The position numbers and the translations under genes were made by a program. Shown here piece by piece: positions 25,905-33,710 of a DNA stretch of 48,455 nt. The stretch comes from Bacillota bacterium (GTDB taxonomy: Bacteria; Bacillota; UBA4882; UBA8346). The notes beneath the pieces were generated by a model that did no database searches, was not told the origin of the DNA, and saw nothing but the letters and a program-made list of their open reading frames with translations. How positions within the stretch are numbered: position 1 is the first letter of the stretch; every line of letters starts with the position of its first letter. The DNA is taken from the NCBI GenBank assembly GCA_023392595.1, contig JAEVYU010000002.1, positions 1 to 48,455 on the forward strand, given 5' to 3'.

Positions 25905-26033
25905 ATGTTATATGTCGCAGGTCTCATGGTATTGCTATGTCTTGGCTTTGTGGGCTATATCATTTATTGTTCAGTCTCATTAAGAAAAATGGAAAAGGCT
26001 GAGGCCGAAAAAAAAGATAAAAAGTCGAATTAA
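25905..26033 (+). CDS. Small single-pass membrane protein, 42 residues
   Basis: Starts MLYVAGLMVLLCLGFVGYII (one helix), then a basic/acidic tail KMEKAEAEKKDKKSN. AGGAGGG lies 6 bases before the ATG and a terminator follows 9 bp after the stop, so it is well supported. The shape recalls CcoS- or YneF-like small membrane peptides, but no assignment is made. Confidence 0.7.
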   Translation: MLYVAGLMVLLCLGFVGYIIYCSVSLRKMEKAEAEKKDKKSN

Positions 26034-26041
26034 TTGAATCT

Positions 26042-26075
26042 AAACCCCATTACCCAACCAGGCAGTGGGGTTTTT
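26042..26075 (+). terminator. Intrinsic terminator
   Basis: AAACCCCA (26042-26049) and TGGGGTTT pair, followed by a T-run. It ends the small membrane-protein operon and lies just before the convergent gene at 26092. Confidence 0.75.
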
Positions 26076-26091
26076 CGCAATTTATCCGGCC

Positions 26092-26553
26092 TTACTTCGC
26101 TTCGAGTTTTCCATAAAACCATGGCAGAGCGGCTCCTAAGACGACCCCGTAGATAATCGCCGCAACATTGTTGGTAATAACCGTTCCCAGATCAAACCGG
26201 TGTAGATACTGCAATTTGTAAATTTGAGCGAGGGAGAATGCAAAAAACCAAACAAAAAGCCCGAAAGTGATTCCTTTGAACATCAAGAATCTGGCCGAAA
26301 CTTTTTGGATCCAGAAAGCAAAAAAAGCGCCTACCACGGAAGAAAAAAACAACTGCACCAAATGGGCAACCATACTCTGCCCAAACGAAAAAGGGATATT
26401 TCCAAAAACCAAAATAGCGGCAAAATCTTCATACCCAACTTTTCCAAACTGAAAAACTCTGGTTAATAAAAAATTGCTAAAGTCCGCAACCATTCCGGCG
26501 ACAGTTCCCGTCATAAATCCGATGGTATAGTGATCGCTTTTGATACTCGCCAT
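26092..26553 (-). CDS. Four-helix membrane protein, paralogue A
   Basis: 153 residues with four hydrophobic helices. N-terminal pattern GFMTGTVAGMVADFSNFLLTRVFQFG is shared with the protein at 27249-27704 (KIMAGSLAGLIGAILQDLYGFLVKIIG); length and helix spacing also agree, so they are paralogues about 1 kb apart on opposite strands. AAGAAGG lies about 9 bases before the ATG. Function unknown. Confidence 0.72.
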   Translation of the reverse strand: MASIKSDHYTIGFMTGTVAGMVADFSNFLLTRVFQFGKVGYEDFAAILVFGNIPFSFGQSMVAHLVQLFFSSVVGAFFAFWIQKVSARFLMFKGITFGLFVWFFAFSLAQIYKLQYLHRFDLGTVITNNVAAIIYGVVLGAALPWFYGKLEAK

Positions 26554-26724
26554 GAACTAACCTTCTTTTTCCTCGAAATCCCAAATCCGCCTGAGGCTTC
26601 CTATCATTTCCCGGCTTTAGATTACCCAGAAAAGCCCGATCCTAAAAATTCAAAATATCTTCCATGTATCCATCTTCCCCTTAAGTATTGGCTTTTTCAG
26701 GTTATAAAATCCATTCAAAATTCG

Positions 26725-26730
26725 TATAAT
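26725..26730 (+). promoter_or_regulatory. Possible -10 box of the 26770 gene
   Basis: TATAAT at 26725-26730, about 40 bp before the start codon. The -35 region (TTATAA at 17 bp) is weak. Confidence 0.3.
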
Positions 26731-26769
26731 GAAACATAACCTTGGATTGCTGTCAGGAAGGGAGTGGCA

Positions 26770-27030
26770 ATGGTGCTTTTGAACGATGGTAAGGAGTCAC
26801 TGTTCAAGTTAAATCTTGAGCCTGATTCCATCGAGGGGTGGACTGACGGGATTGCCCTCAAACACCTTGAAACCGATGATATTGGATTCAAAATGAGGGG
26901 CGACTTTCCTATCTTATGGGAGAGTTATGATGATGAGGTCGAAGGCCCGGAACTTTATGACGACGACCATCAATACAAAGTCGTAAAAGTCGATTATAAA
27001 AACACCTTGATTTGGTTGCTTGAAATTTAA
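26770..27030 (+). CDS. Hypothetical acidic protein, 86 residues
   Basis: Soluble, acidic, with a DDD/DDEVEG-rich middle and a hydrophobic C-terminus (VVKVDYKNTLIWLLEI). GGAAGGGAG lies 5-6 bases before the ATG at 26770. A broken relative sharing the FKMRG and YKVVKVDYKN segments lies at 44195-44342. No named family recognised. Confidence 0.68.
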   Translation: MVLLNDGKESLFKLNLEPDSIEGWTDGIALKHLETDDIGFKMRGDFPILWESYDDEVEGPELYDDDHQYKVVKVDYKNTLIWLLEI

Positions 27031-27125
27031 TCTTTGGAGTTTGGCCCATACCCCGCTTTTAGCGAGGTAATTTTATTTCTTCAGACCATAAATGGTATAG
27101 GATTCCAGCCAGAAGACAAACTAGT

Positions 27126-27167
27126 AAAACGTTCTCTAACTAACTACTCAATGATTGTGAACGTTTT
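27126..27167. repeat. Inverted repeat 1 of a double-palindrome element
   Basis: AAAACGTTC (27126-27134) and GAACGTTTT (27159-27167) are perfect 9-bp arms around a 24-base loop. Confidence 0.6.
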
Positions 27168-27172
27168 GCTTA

Positions 27173-27227
27173 AGTAGAGCGTATCTTCCCCATTTCTGAT
27201 TACCAGTTATTTACGATACGCTCTACT
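27173..27227. repeat. Inverted repeat 2 of a double-palindrome element
   Basis: AGTAGAGCGTATC (27173-27185) and GATACGCTCTACT (27215-27227) are perfect 13-bp arms around a 29-base loop. It lies just upstream of the gene at 27249, so it could be a leader hairpin or a mobile-element end. Confidence 0.7.
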
Positions 27228-27230
27228 AGT
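27191..27230. repeat. 40-bp dispersed repeat, copy 2
   Basis: Matches 21385-21424 at 37 of 40 positions. This copy includes the loop and right arm of the 13-bp palindrome. Confidence 0.7.
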
Positions 27231-27248
27231 CCAGAGGGGTGAAGCTCA

Positions 27249-27704
27249 TTGCAGGATAAAATCATGGCTGGATCCTTGGCCGGTTTAATCGGCGCCATTT
27301 TACAGGATCTGTATGGCTTTTTGGTCAAGATTATTGGGTTAACCGATAGAGGATTTATCGACTTCGCCAGGGCGGTGATCCTGTCCAACATTGATGGAGG
27401 GGCTCTGGAAACGGTATTGGCATTCATCGCTCATTTAATATGGAATTCAATGCTGGCAATATTATTTACATACTTAATTCCCAATACGTCCGGCAGTTAC
27501 TATTATTTTAAGGCGACCTTATACGGTTTGGCGTTGTGGTTTATTATTCAAGCGATAGGAACCTTATTCCGCCTACCGATGTTCTATCACATTCCGGCAT
27601 CTGCCGCCATGCTGACTCTTTTGGGCGCACTCATTTATAGCCTGGGAATTGCATCCACCCTCCGGTTTTTAGAAAAGCGAAAGCACCATCAGCAAACCGG
27701 ATAA
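27249..27704 (+). CDS. Four-helix membrane protein, paralogue B
   Basis: 151 residues with four hydrophobic helices; a relative of the protein at 26092-26553. TTG start with GAGGGGTGA 6 bases upstream. Its last 36 bp overlap the convergent Nramp-like gene. Function unknown. Confidence 0.72.
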   Translation: MQDKIMAGSLAGLIGAILQDLYGFLVKIIGLTDRGFIDFARAVILSNIDGGALETVLAFIAHLIWNSMLAILFTYLIPNTSGSYYYFKATLYGLALWFIIQAIGTLFRLPMFYHIPASAAMLTLLGALIYSLGIASTLRFLEKRKHHQQTG

Positions 27705-28907
27705 TCCGATTAATACGACAACGGTTCCCCACCCGATTATGTTGTTCATCCTTCGATTGACATGTTTACCCATGATTTCTTTATCGTTCACCAATATCAT
27801 CATGGAGATCAAAACCACCGGCAACATTAAACCGTTAATAATCTGAGTCCAAATGGTAATCTCAATCAACGGGACATTGGGGATTAAAATGATGGCCGCC
27901 GAAATGGCGATGATCGCCGTGAACAGGCCGTAAAATTGCGGGGCCTCGTTTAGTTTTCGATCAATCCCGGCCTCAAAGCCAAAAGCCTCGCAAACATAAA
28001 ATGCCGTAGCAATCGGTAAGATGGTGGCTGAAAATACCGAGGCTATCAAGAGGCCAAAGGCAAAAATTTGGGAAGCAAAAGCTCCGGCTAAAGGTTTTAA
28101 GGCCATAGCGGCATCTTTGGCTTCGTTAATTTGAATATGGTTCTCATGCAAGGTGGAAGCGCAGGCCACTATGATGAAAAAAGCCACGGCCACAGTAGCG
28201 ATACAGCCAATGATCACATCCCACAAAGTGTATTTGTAATTATCCATTTTCAGGCCTTTTTCAATCACCGAGGACTGCATGTAAAATTGCATCCAAGGCG
28301 CAATGGTCGTACCGATAATCCCGATTACCATCGAGATGTAGCCGAAACTATAGTCCATCGTAGGATGAAGCATCGCGGTCCCGATCTCCCCCCAATGCGG
28401 TTTGGCCAAAATTGCCGATACGACATAGGAGAGAAGAAAAGCGCTGAATATTAAGAAAATCCTCTCCGCCATACGGTAAGTTCCTTTAACCACTAAAATC
28501 CATACCAAGATCGCCACAATGGGTACGGAAATATATTTACCGATGCCGAAAATCTGCATACTCCCGGCAACCCCGGCAAATTCAGTCATCGTGTTTCCGA
28601 TATCGGCAAGCAGCAAACCGAGAAAAATAAAGAAGGTAACTTTAACCCCGGTGTTTTCCCTGATCAAATCGGCTAGCCCTTTCCCGGTAACCATCCCCAT
28701 CCGGGCGTTCATTTCCTGAACAACCATCAGTACAATAAATGCCGGAATAAGCGTCCATAGCAGCTTATACCCGTAAACAGCCCCGGCCACCGAATAAGTG
28801 GTAATCCCAGCGGCGTCGTTATCGACACTTCCGGTTATAATTCCAGGGCCTAATATGCTTAAAAAGATAAGCAAATGAGTCCAGAGAGCCCATTTCTTCG
28901 TTGTCAT
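27669..28907 (-). CDS. Nramp-like divalent metal transporter, non-canonical metal site
   Basis: 412 residues with 11 or so helices. Family signs are GPGIITGSVDNDAAGITTYSVAGAVYGYKLLW in helix 1 and IGTTIAPWMQFYMQSSV in helix 6. Canonical Nramp has DPGN in helix 1 and MPH in helix 6; here these are DNDA and APW, so the usual metal-binding Met is Ala. This pattern marks a separate subgroup of COG1914, and the transported ion may not be Mn or Fe. ATG 28907 has GGAG about 9 bases upstream. Confidence 0.85.
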   Translation of the reverse strand: MTTKKWALWTHLLIFLSILGPGIITGSVDNDAAGITTYSVAGAVYGYKLLWTLIPAFIVLMVVQEMNARMGMVTGKGLADLIRENTGVKVTFFIFLGLLLADIGNTMTEFAGVAGSMQIFGIGKYISVPIVAILVWILVVKGTYRMAERIFLIFSAFLLSYVVSAILAKPHWGEIGTAMLHPTMDYSFGYISMVIGIIGTTIAPWMQFYMQSSVIEKGLKMDNYKYTLWDVIIGCIATVAVAFFIIVACASTLHENHIQINEAKDAAMALKPLAGAFASQIFAFGLLIASVFSATILPIATAFYVCEAFGFEAGIDRKLNEAPQFYGLFTAIIAISAAIILIPNVPLIEITIWTQIINGLMLPVVLISMMILVNDKEIMGKHVNRRMNNIIGWGTVVVLIGLSGLLMVLSLF

Positions 28908-29020
28908 TCCAATCATCTCCAAATTTTCTTTTCAATCGCAGTTAAGTTCTCCCATCCAGCCGTATTATGGTCTCAGATGGCTCATGCCATTCCCCTTTGC
29001 CAATCGTTTGGTCTAAAAAA

Positions 29021-29064
29021 CAAACCCCGCTTGAGCATTGATTCAACCAATGCCTGAGCGGGGT
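29021..29064 (-). terminator. Terminator of the small gene at 29.1-29.25 kb
   Basis: ACCCCGCT (29024-29031) pairs with AGCGGGGT (29057-29064), with inner CATTG/CAATG. Leftward it is followed by TTTGTTTTTT, a strong T-tract. Confidence 0.75.
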
Positions 29065-29087
29065 CCCTTATAAAAACTATGACAAAG

Positions 29088-29254
29088 CTAATTAATGGGA
29101 CAAGGACGAAAAAGGTCCAATCCCGTGAAATAGCCTGAGCAAGCTGAGGCATCGGCATCGTTGACAGTTATCATATATTGATTGATGTCTACTATGGTCG
29201 CCGTCCATCCGGTACCACCGCCTTTCCCCTTTAATACTTGACATAAAAAACCAT
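29088..29254 (-). pseudogene. Small 55-residue protein gene with a one-base frameshift
   Basis: The ATG at 29254 has AGAGG 8 bases upstream but its frame stops after seven codons. Adding one T to the leftward T6 run (29245-29250) gives a clean 55-residue protein, from MVFLCQVLKGKGGGTGW through IVDINQYMITVNDADAS to LDLFRPCPIN. It has its own consensus promoter and terminator, making a monocistronic unit of about 240 nt. No family recognised. It may be a sequencing indel, a true pseudogene, or the unit may act as an RNA. Confidence 0.55.
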
Positions 29255-29279
29255 GAAGTTTCCTCTTTTTGCTTATCTT

Positions 29280-29308
29280 AGGATACGCAAAAAGGATTCT
29301 TTTGTCAA
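29280..29308 (-). promoter_or_regulatory. Promoter of the small gene at 29.1-29.25 kb
   Basis: TTGACA (29303-29308), 17-base spacer, TATCCT (29280-29285), reading leftward. Confidence 0.65.
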
Positions 29309-29432
29309 CATGGTTTTGAAAATTTAATCTTCTTCCGCTAAAAACCCTAGCCGAAGCCAATAAGCTAATTTTTCCACTCCAAAAGGGCACCCGCAATTCC
29401 ATGAAAAACATTGGGTGGACTCCGTCCTTCAA

Positions 29433-30149
29433 TCACTCTTTGGGCGGAGAGGGTTTGTGATGCAGCAGATGGCTGAGTTTGCCTACAATGACTTCCTTTT
29501 TTAACAGGCCGATGAGAAAGAAAATGCAGGCAATTACCGAAACAATAATCACCGGCAAAAAATCTCTTTTTTGGATGTTGGCCCCGATATATGAGGAAGC
29601 CAAAATGCCGGGAAATCTGGCCATCATGGAGATTATCAAAAAAGGCTTCGTTTTGATAGGCGCGATTCCGGCAATATAAACCAGAGTATCTTTGGGTATT
29701 CCCGGGATCAAAAATAAAACGAACATCATCATCTCCGATTTGGGGTTGTTCATCAAAAAAGAAAATCGCTCCAATTCCTTTTGGGGCAAAAAGTCTTTAA
29801 CGAGGGAAAATCCGAGGAGCCGGGAAATATAAAAAGCAATGACGGAGCCTAGAAGAATTCCAATGACCGAATAAACGGTACCAAAAAAAGTTCCGTATAC
29901 ATAACCGCCGGCTACTTGCACCAGTTCGCCGGGAATCGCCATAATGACCACTTGCATGATTTGAAAAAAAATAAAGGCGGGGATGCTGATGGGACCATAC
30001 GAATTAAGTAAATCCCTAAAGCGATCCGGCCTTTTTAAAAGATGGGTGATATGAGGGGCGAATTTCACGGTAAGATACGTCATGACCGCGACAAATAAAA
30101 TCAACAACGACACATTGAGTCCAATGACAACTTTTTTTGGTATCTTCAT
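29433..30149 (-). CDS. TVP38/TMEM64-family membrane protein (VTT/DedA-like domain)
   Basis: 238 residues with about six hydrophobic stretches. The VTT/SNARE-associated domain is marked by AIPGELVQVAGGYVYGTFFGTVYSVIGILLGSVIAFYISRLLG and FLIPGIPKDTLVYIAGI. Members are linked to lipid handling and membrane homeostasis; exact activity is unknown. It appears to be a single leftward gene between the small frameshifted gene and the M23 peptidase gene. Confidence 0.88.
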   Translation of the reverse strand: MKIPKKVVIGLNVSLLILFVAVMTYLTVKFAPHITHLLKRPDRFRDLLNSYGPISIPAFIFFQIMQVVIMAIPGELVQVAGGYVYGTFFGTVYSVIGILLGSVIAFYISRLLGFSLVKDFLPQKELERFSFLMNNPKSEMMMFVLFLIPGIPKDTLVYIAGIAPIKTKPFLIISMMARFPGILASSYIGANIQKRDFLPVIIVSVIACIFFLIGLLKKEVIVGKLSHLLHHKPSPPKE

Positions 30150-30320
30150 TTTCCACCTCTTTTTAGTTTACCCTACCCTGTCCGGAATACTCTCATAACG
30201 GAATATCGGCAAAAAATATTCCTCCACGAGCCTAAACGTAAAATCCCCTCCTCAAGTTGCCAATTATCTATCATTTTTTAGATGATTTTTCACATTAAGC
30301 AATACCAAAGATTTTTGAAG

Positions 30321-31298
30321 TTATTCCTTCAAAAAAGGCACCGGATCAATCGGTTCACCGTTAAAGCGGACTTCATAGTGAACATGGGGACCCGTGCTCT
30401 CGCCCGTATTTCCGGAAAGACAAATAACCTGCCCTTTTTTTACCACCTGCCCCGGATGGACCAGTAACTTGGAATTATGTCCATAACGGGTCTCATAGCC
30501 ATATTCGTGGTTAATGATAATCAAAAGGCCATAACCTGCTTGCCAACCGGCGAATTTAACAACACCGTCCGCGCCGGCCCTGACTTTATTACCATATTCA
30601 ACCGCCAAATCCACCCCATCATGCTTGATGTATCTTCGATATATCGGATGAAAACGCACCCCGAACGGAGAACAAATTTGCGCTTCAGCCGGGCGAATGG
30701 ACGGCAGATGATCCAGGCGGCGCTCAGAGGCTTTTAAATCACGAAAGATCAGTTCTTGTTGTTGCTCTTCTTTCCCTAAAATATCATCCAATTGGTCCAG
30801 ATTATAACCTAATTGTTCCAGCGAGGTTGTTACGGAGGGAGCGGACGATTTGGATAAAGAGTTCAAAGTGTTTAATTGATAATTTTGGCGCTTAAAAATG
30901 CCCCGACTGGCTATGGGAAAACGATAACCGCCTTTTCGCCGCAATCGGTTCCAGGTATCAACCATCGCTTCATTCTCTTGGCAGTACCGCAAAAGTCGGT
31001 TATCCAATAAATTACTGCGGTTTAAAACATTCCGGACATGAGGTTTCTCCGCCTTTAGCTTGGAGATCATCATATCTTGTCCGGCAATTTTTTGCCGGAA
31101 AGCTTGAATTTGCCAGACCTGAGTACTATAGGTCAAAAAAACATAGATATTCAAAACGATTACCACTAAACCAACAGCCATCACGGCAAATGGAATTCGA
31201 AAATTGCGGATGCTCTGAGCCCCGGAAGTGGGAATAACAATCAAAGTGAAATGTCGTTTTCCGATTTTTTTTAATTTTTTAACCCAGCTTTGCTCCAT
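30321..31298 (-). CDS. Membrane-anchored M23 metallopeptidase
   Basis: 325 residues. One transmembrane helix (residues about 37-58), a helical linker with EEQQQ-rich coil (about 65-200), then a C-terminal LytM domain: SPFGVRFHPIYRRYIKHDGVDLA (His and Asp zinc ligands), RYGHNSKLLVHPGQVVKKGQVI, and STGPHVHYEVRFNG (HxH). Both zinc motifs are complete, so it is probably an active peptidoglycan endopeptidase facing outward. It resembles the SpoIIQ/YebA type more than the EnvC-like protein at 46.4 kb. Confidence 0.9.
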   Translation of the reverse strand: MEQSWVKKLKKIGKRHFTLIVIPTSGAQSIRNFRIPFAVMAVGLVVIVLNIYVFLTYSTQVWQIQAFRQKIAGQDMMISKLKAEKPHVRNVLNRSNLLDNRLLRYCQENEAMVDTWNRLRRKGGYRFPIASRGIFKRQNYQLNTLNSLSKSSAPSVTTSLEQLGYNLDQLDDILGKEEQQQELIFRDLKASERRLDHLPSIRPAEAQICSPFGVRFHPIYRRYIKHDGVDLAVEYGNKVRAGADGVVKFAGWQAGYGLLIIINHEYGYETRYGHNSKLLVHPGQVVKKGQVICLSGNTGESTGPHVHYEVRFNGEPIDPVPFLKE

Positions 31299-31430
31299 TT
31301 TCTTTACCTCGAAATAAAGGTTTTGACTTTACTTCTTCACTTTCTCCCCGGGAACGGCAATCGGGCAAAGCAAAAAAACACTATGCCGATAGAAAGAAAT
31401 TGAAGAATATCTATCCGAGAATTAACGGTT

Positions 31431-31727
31431 TTAGACAGCCATGGTGAAAGTAAAAATGGAGATTTCCGGCGGAGCCCGGAGTTGGATTCGTAGATGGGGT
31501 AGAATAAGAACCCTGGAAATTTCAATTTGAAGGATAACGGTAGTAAAAAGAAACAAAAACAGCAATCCATATTGCTCGGTACAAGGAAACCCAATCGTCA
31601 AAAGCTCGCATAACAAACAGCGCCCGCGTTCTTTAACCAAACCATGGATAAAGAAATGGCCGCTTAAAACCAATAAAACGACTATGAAGGTCAATGCTGC
31701 GATTTTGACGAGAATTTTTTTCTTCAT
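31431..31727 (-). CDS. Hypothetical small membrane protein, 98 residues
   Basis: Two hydrophobic segments, with Cys residues between them (RCLLCELLTIGFPC). The ATG at 31727 has only a weak GGAA upstream. It follows the YibE/F fragment by 15 bp; both may be remains of a disrupted operon. No family recognised. Confidence 0.4.
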   Translation of the reverse strand: MKKKILVKIAALTFIVVLLVLSGHFFIHGLVKERGRCLLCELLTIGFPCTEQYGLLFLFLFTTVILQIEISRVLILPHLRIQLRAPPEISIFTFTMAV

Positions 31728-31742
31728 GTTCCATATTTCCAC

Positions 31743-32030
31743 TCATAAAATAAATTGCGCCCAGGTGAACAATGTCCTGGAAATTAAAAATGGTTTCCTA
31801 ATTTTAATAGTTAGCTTTTTATAAAAAAAAACCTTTTTTTTAGTCGCTTTTAAGGGAATTTTTTCCGGCGGTTTTTTATTCAAAAGGGAACGGCTCATGA
31901 AGCAAAGCCGTTCAACCATGGCGGCCGCGATATCAATGGCCACGTCCATAATCGCGCCGGTTGCCGATAGAATTACCGCGGCGTAGAATAATTTAAGCAA
32001 GTCCAAATATTCGTAACCGGAGTGGCGCAA
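31743..32030 (-). pseudogene. YibE/F-family fragment
   Basis: The first 45 codons (YEYLDLLKLFYAAVILSATGAIMDVAIDIAAAMVE) match the core of YibE/F membrane proteins (LLFAGIIIGALGAVMDVAMSI-like). The helices expected before and after it are absent, and the frame continues into an A/T-rich basic tail. Full YibE/F proteins have about 350 residues, so this is a remnant. TTG start, no good ribosome binding site. Confidence 0.5.
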
Positions 32031-32031
32031 G

Positions 32032-32190
32032 GTGGTTGAAAAACTGGAAGTAGCGATGATTCAAGGTCCGGATGAAATAAAATACCGGAAGAAGTCCGGG
32101 GGGCGACATAAAAAAACGGCCACGTTTGAATTTGCCAATTGGGGCCGAGTATCATTGACTTTATTCGTTTGGATTCATTCCTTTTTATGA
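32032..32190 (+). CDS. Possible small basic protein, 52 residues
   Basis: GTG with GGAG 8 bases upstream; reads VVEKLEVAMIQGPDEIKYRKK and ends in a hydrophobic tail (VSLTLFVWIHSFL). It overlaps the 3' end of the convergent methyltransferase by 6 bp. No family recognised. Confidence 0.28.
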   Translation: MVEKLEVAMIQGPDEIKYRKKSGGRHKKTATFEFANWGRVSLTLFVWIHSFL

Positions 32191-32889
32191 TGGGACATCT
32201 TTTTCCGCGAGGATGGAGTAATGTTCTTCCCCGATACTTTGACAATCAACAATCTTCAATCCATGCTTATTGAATATCCCGATCAGTTCATTTTTATCAA
32301 TTCGATGATGGATGGGGGGCCCCCATTGGCTCTCTTTTTTTTCAAAATCAATCACGGCCAACCGTCCTTTTACCGCCAAAATTCTCTGAAGCTCACCCAC
32401 ATAACGTTCAAGTTCTTCAACTTCATGAAGTACATTACAGACCAAAGCAAAATTTACCGCGCCATTTTTTAATGGCAGATGTTCTTCGGCCACTTTGAGA
32501 GTTTCAATATTCGTTGCCGGATTCCGATCTTTTCCTTCATTGACCACATTCAGCATTTCATCGGCAACATCCATCGCCAGGACTTTTCCTTCGGGCCCCA
32601 CAATTTGGGCGGCCGGGAAGGTAAAATATCCGATGCCGCATCCGACATCCGCCATGATATCGCCTGTTTTTAGACCCAACTTTCTTAATGTCTCTTCGGG
32701 GGGCATTATCCTCCGGCGTTCCGGATTATCCAGTTTCCTTTTCTGGGTTATGTCAAATTTATGCATTGAACCGGGCTGATTTCTGATGTCTCCCGCGGCA
32801 TAAACACGACCGGCAACGGAATCCCGAAACCGAAAAACCAAGTAAATCAGGACCGTCAAACCAAAAATAATGGTTAAAGCCTTCATCAT
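32185..32889 (-). CDS. Membrane-anchored class I SAM-dependent methyltransferase
   Basis: 234 residues. An N-terminal helix (about residues 2-20) anchors a Rossmann-fold methyltransferase: motif I MADVGCGIGYFTFPAA, motif II acidic AMDVADEM, then VCNVLHEVEELERYVGELQRIL and GRLAVIDFEKKE. The substrate is unknown. AAGGAG lies 8 bases before the ATG at 32889. It is last in the ArsR-linked redox operon, after a gap of about 85 bp from ccdA, suggesting an envelope-side substrate such as a thiol, metalloid or lipid; that is inference. Confidence 0.85.
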   Translation of the reverse strand: MMKALTIIFGLTVLIYLVFRFRDSVAGRVYAAGDIRNQPGSMHKFDITQKRKLDNPERRRIMPPEETLRKLGLKTGDIMADVGCGIGYFTFPAAQIVGPEGKVLAMDVADEMLNVVNEGKDRNPATNIETLKVAEEHLPLKNGAVNFALVCNVLHEVEELERYVGELQRILAVKGRLAVIDFEKKESQWGPPIHHRIDKNELIGIFNKHGLKIVDCQSIGEEHYSILAEKDVPS

Positions 32890-32974
32890 TGAATCCACTC
32901 CTTATGGAAAGGGATGATCGGGTGAATGGGTTAAACTTAACGATTTAAAAAAATTCCGGCCCTTTCCAATCCTG

Positions 32975-33709
32975 TCATTTATCCAGCAGGCCCTCGGGGC
33001 TCCAACCTCCGGTCATCCGCATTATCCAACGACTGATAAGGGTCAGATGATCGGTAACCAGCAAAAGTCCCATCACAATCAGCAACCCGCCCGCCACCCA
33101 TTGCAGATATTTCAGATAGGGTTTCAAGCGGTCCAATTTTCTGGAAACCTTTTCAAATCCCGCCGCCAGCAGCATAAATGGAATGGCAAGTCCTAAAGAA
33201 TAAAGCGTCAGTAAAAGGAATCCCGAGCCTACGGTGTTTTGATTTCCCGCCATGGCCAATATCCCGCCTAAAATCGGGCCGACGCAGGGAGTCCAACCGA
33301 ATGCAAAAGCCAGACCGGTTACAAACGCTCCGGCTACCCCGGCGCCGGAGGCAGCCTGAACCCTGCGCTCTCGGTACAACCATCTCACCGGGAACAGCCC
33401 GGTCTGATGAAGTCCAAGCAAGATTACAATCACCCCGCCGATTTGGGAAAAAAGCGCTTTATGGCCCCTAAATAATTGGCCAACCAATGAGCTGGCAAGT
33501 CCCAGCGAGATAAATACCAAACTAAAGCCCAATATAAAAGCTCCGGTGACCGTGAATATCTTCTTTTGGACAACCTTACCTTCTTTGAGTCCCGAGATGG
33601 AAATCCCGGAAATTATCCCTAAATAAGCGGGAGCAAGCGGTAAAACACAGGGGGATAAAAATGAAAGCACCCCCCCGGCAAATGCCAGCAAAACGGTGAA
33701 CACACTCAT
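32975..33709 (-). CDS. ccdA: CcdA-type cytochrome c biogenesis / thiol-reductant transporter
   Basis: 244 residues, six transmembrane helices. Family motifs are GVLSFLSPCVLPLAPAYLG (first redox Cys) and FGWTPCVGPILGGILAMA (second redox Cys). CcdA moves reducing equivalents from cytoplasmic thioredoxin to extracytoplasmic thioredoxin-like proteins. Its ATG lies 1 bp after the stop of the TlpA-like gene, so they are coupled. No cytochrome c genes are visible nearby, which points to a general thiol role. Confidence 0.92.
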   Translation of the reverse strand: MSVFTVLLAFAGGVLSFLSPCVLPLAPAYLGIISGISISGLKEGKVVQKKIFTVTGAFILGFSLVFISLGLASSLVGQLFRGHKALFSQIGGVIVILLGLHQTGLFPVRWLYRERRVQAASGAGVAGAFVTGLAFAFGWTPCVGPILGGILAMAGNQNTVGSGFLLLTLYSLGLAIPFMLLAAGFEKVSRKLDRLKPYLKYLQWVAGGLLIVMGLLLVTDHLTLISRWIMRMTGGWSPEGLLDK

Positions 33710-33710
33710 G

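Noticed and set aside
31973..32245. 90-codon minus-strand ORF
   Set aside because: It overlaps the methyltransferase end and the YibE/F fragment in another frame, with no supporting signals.
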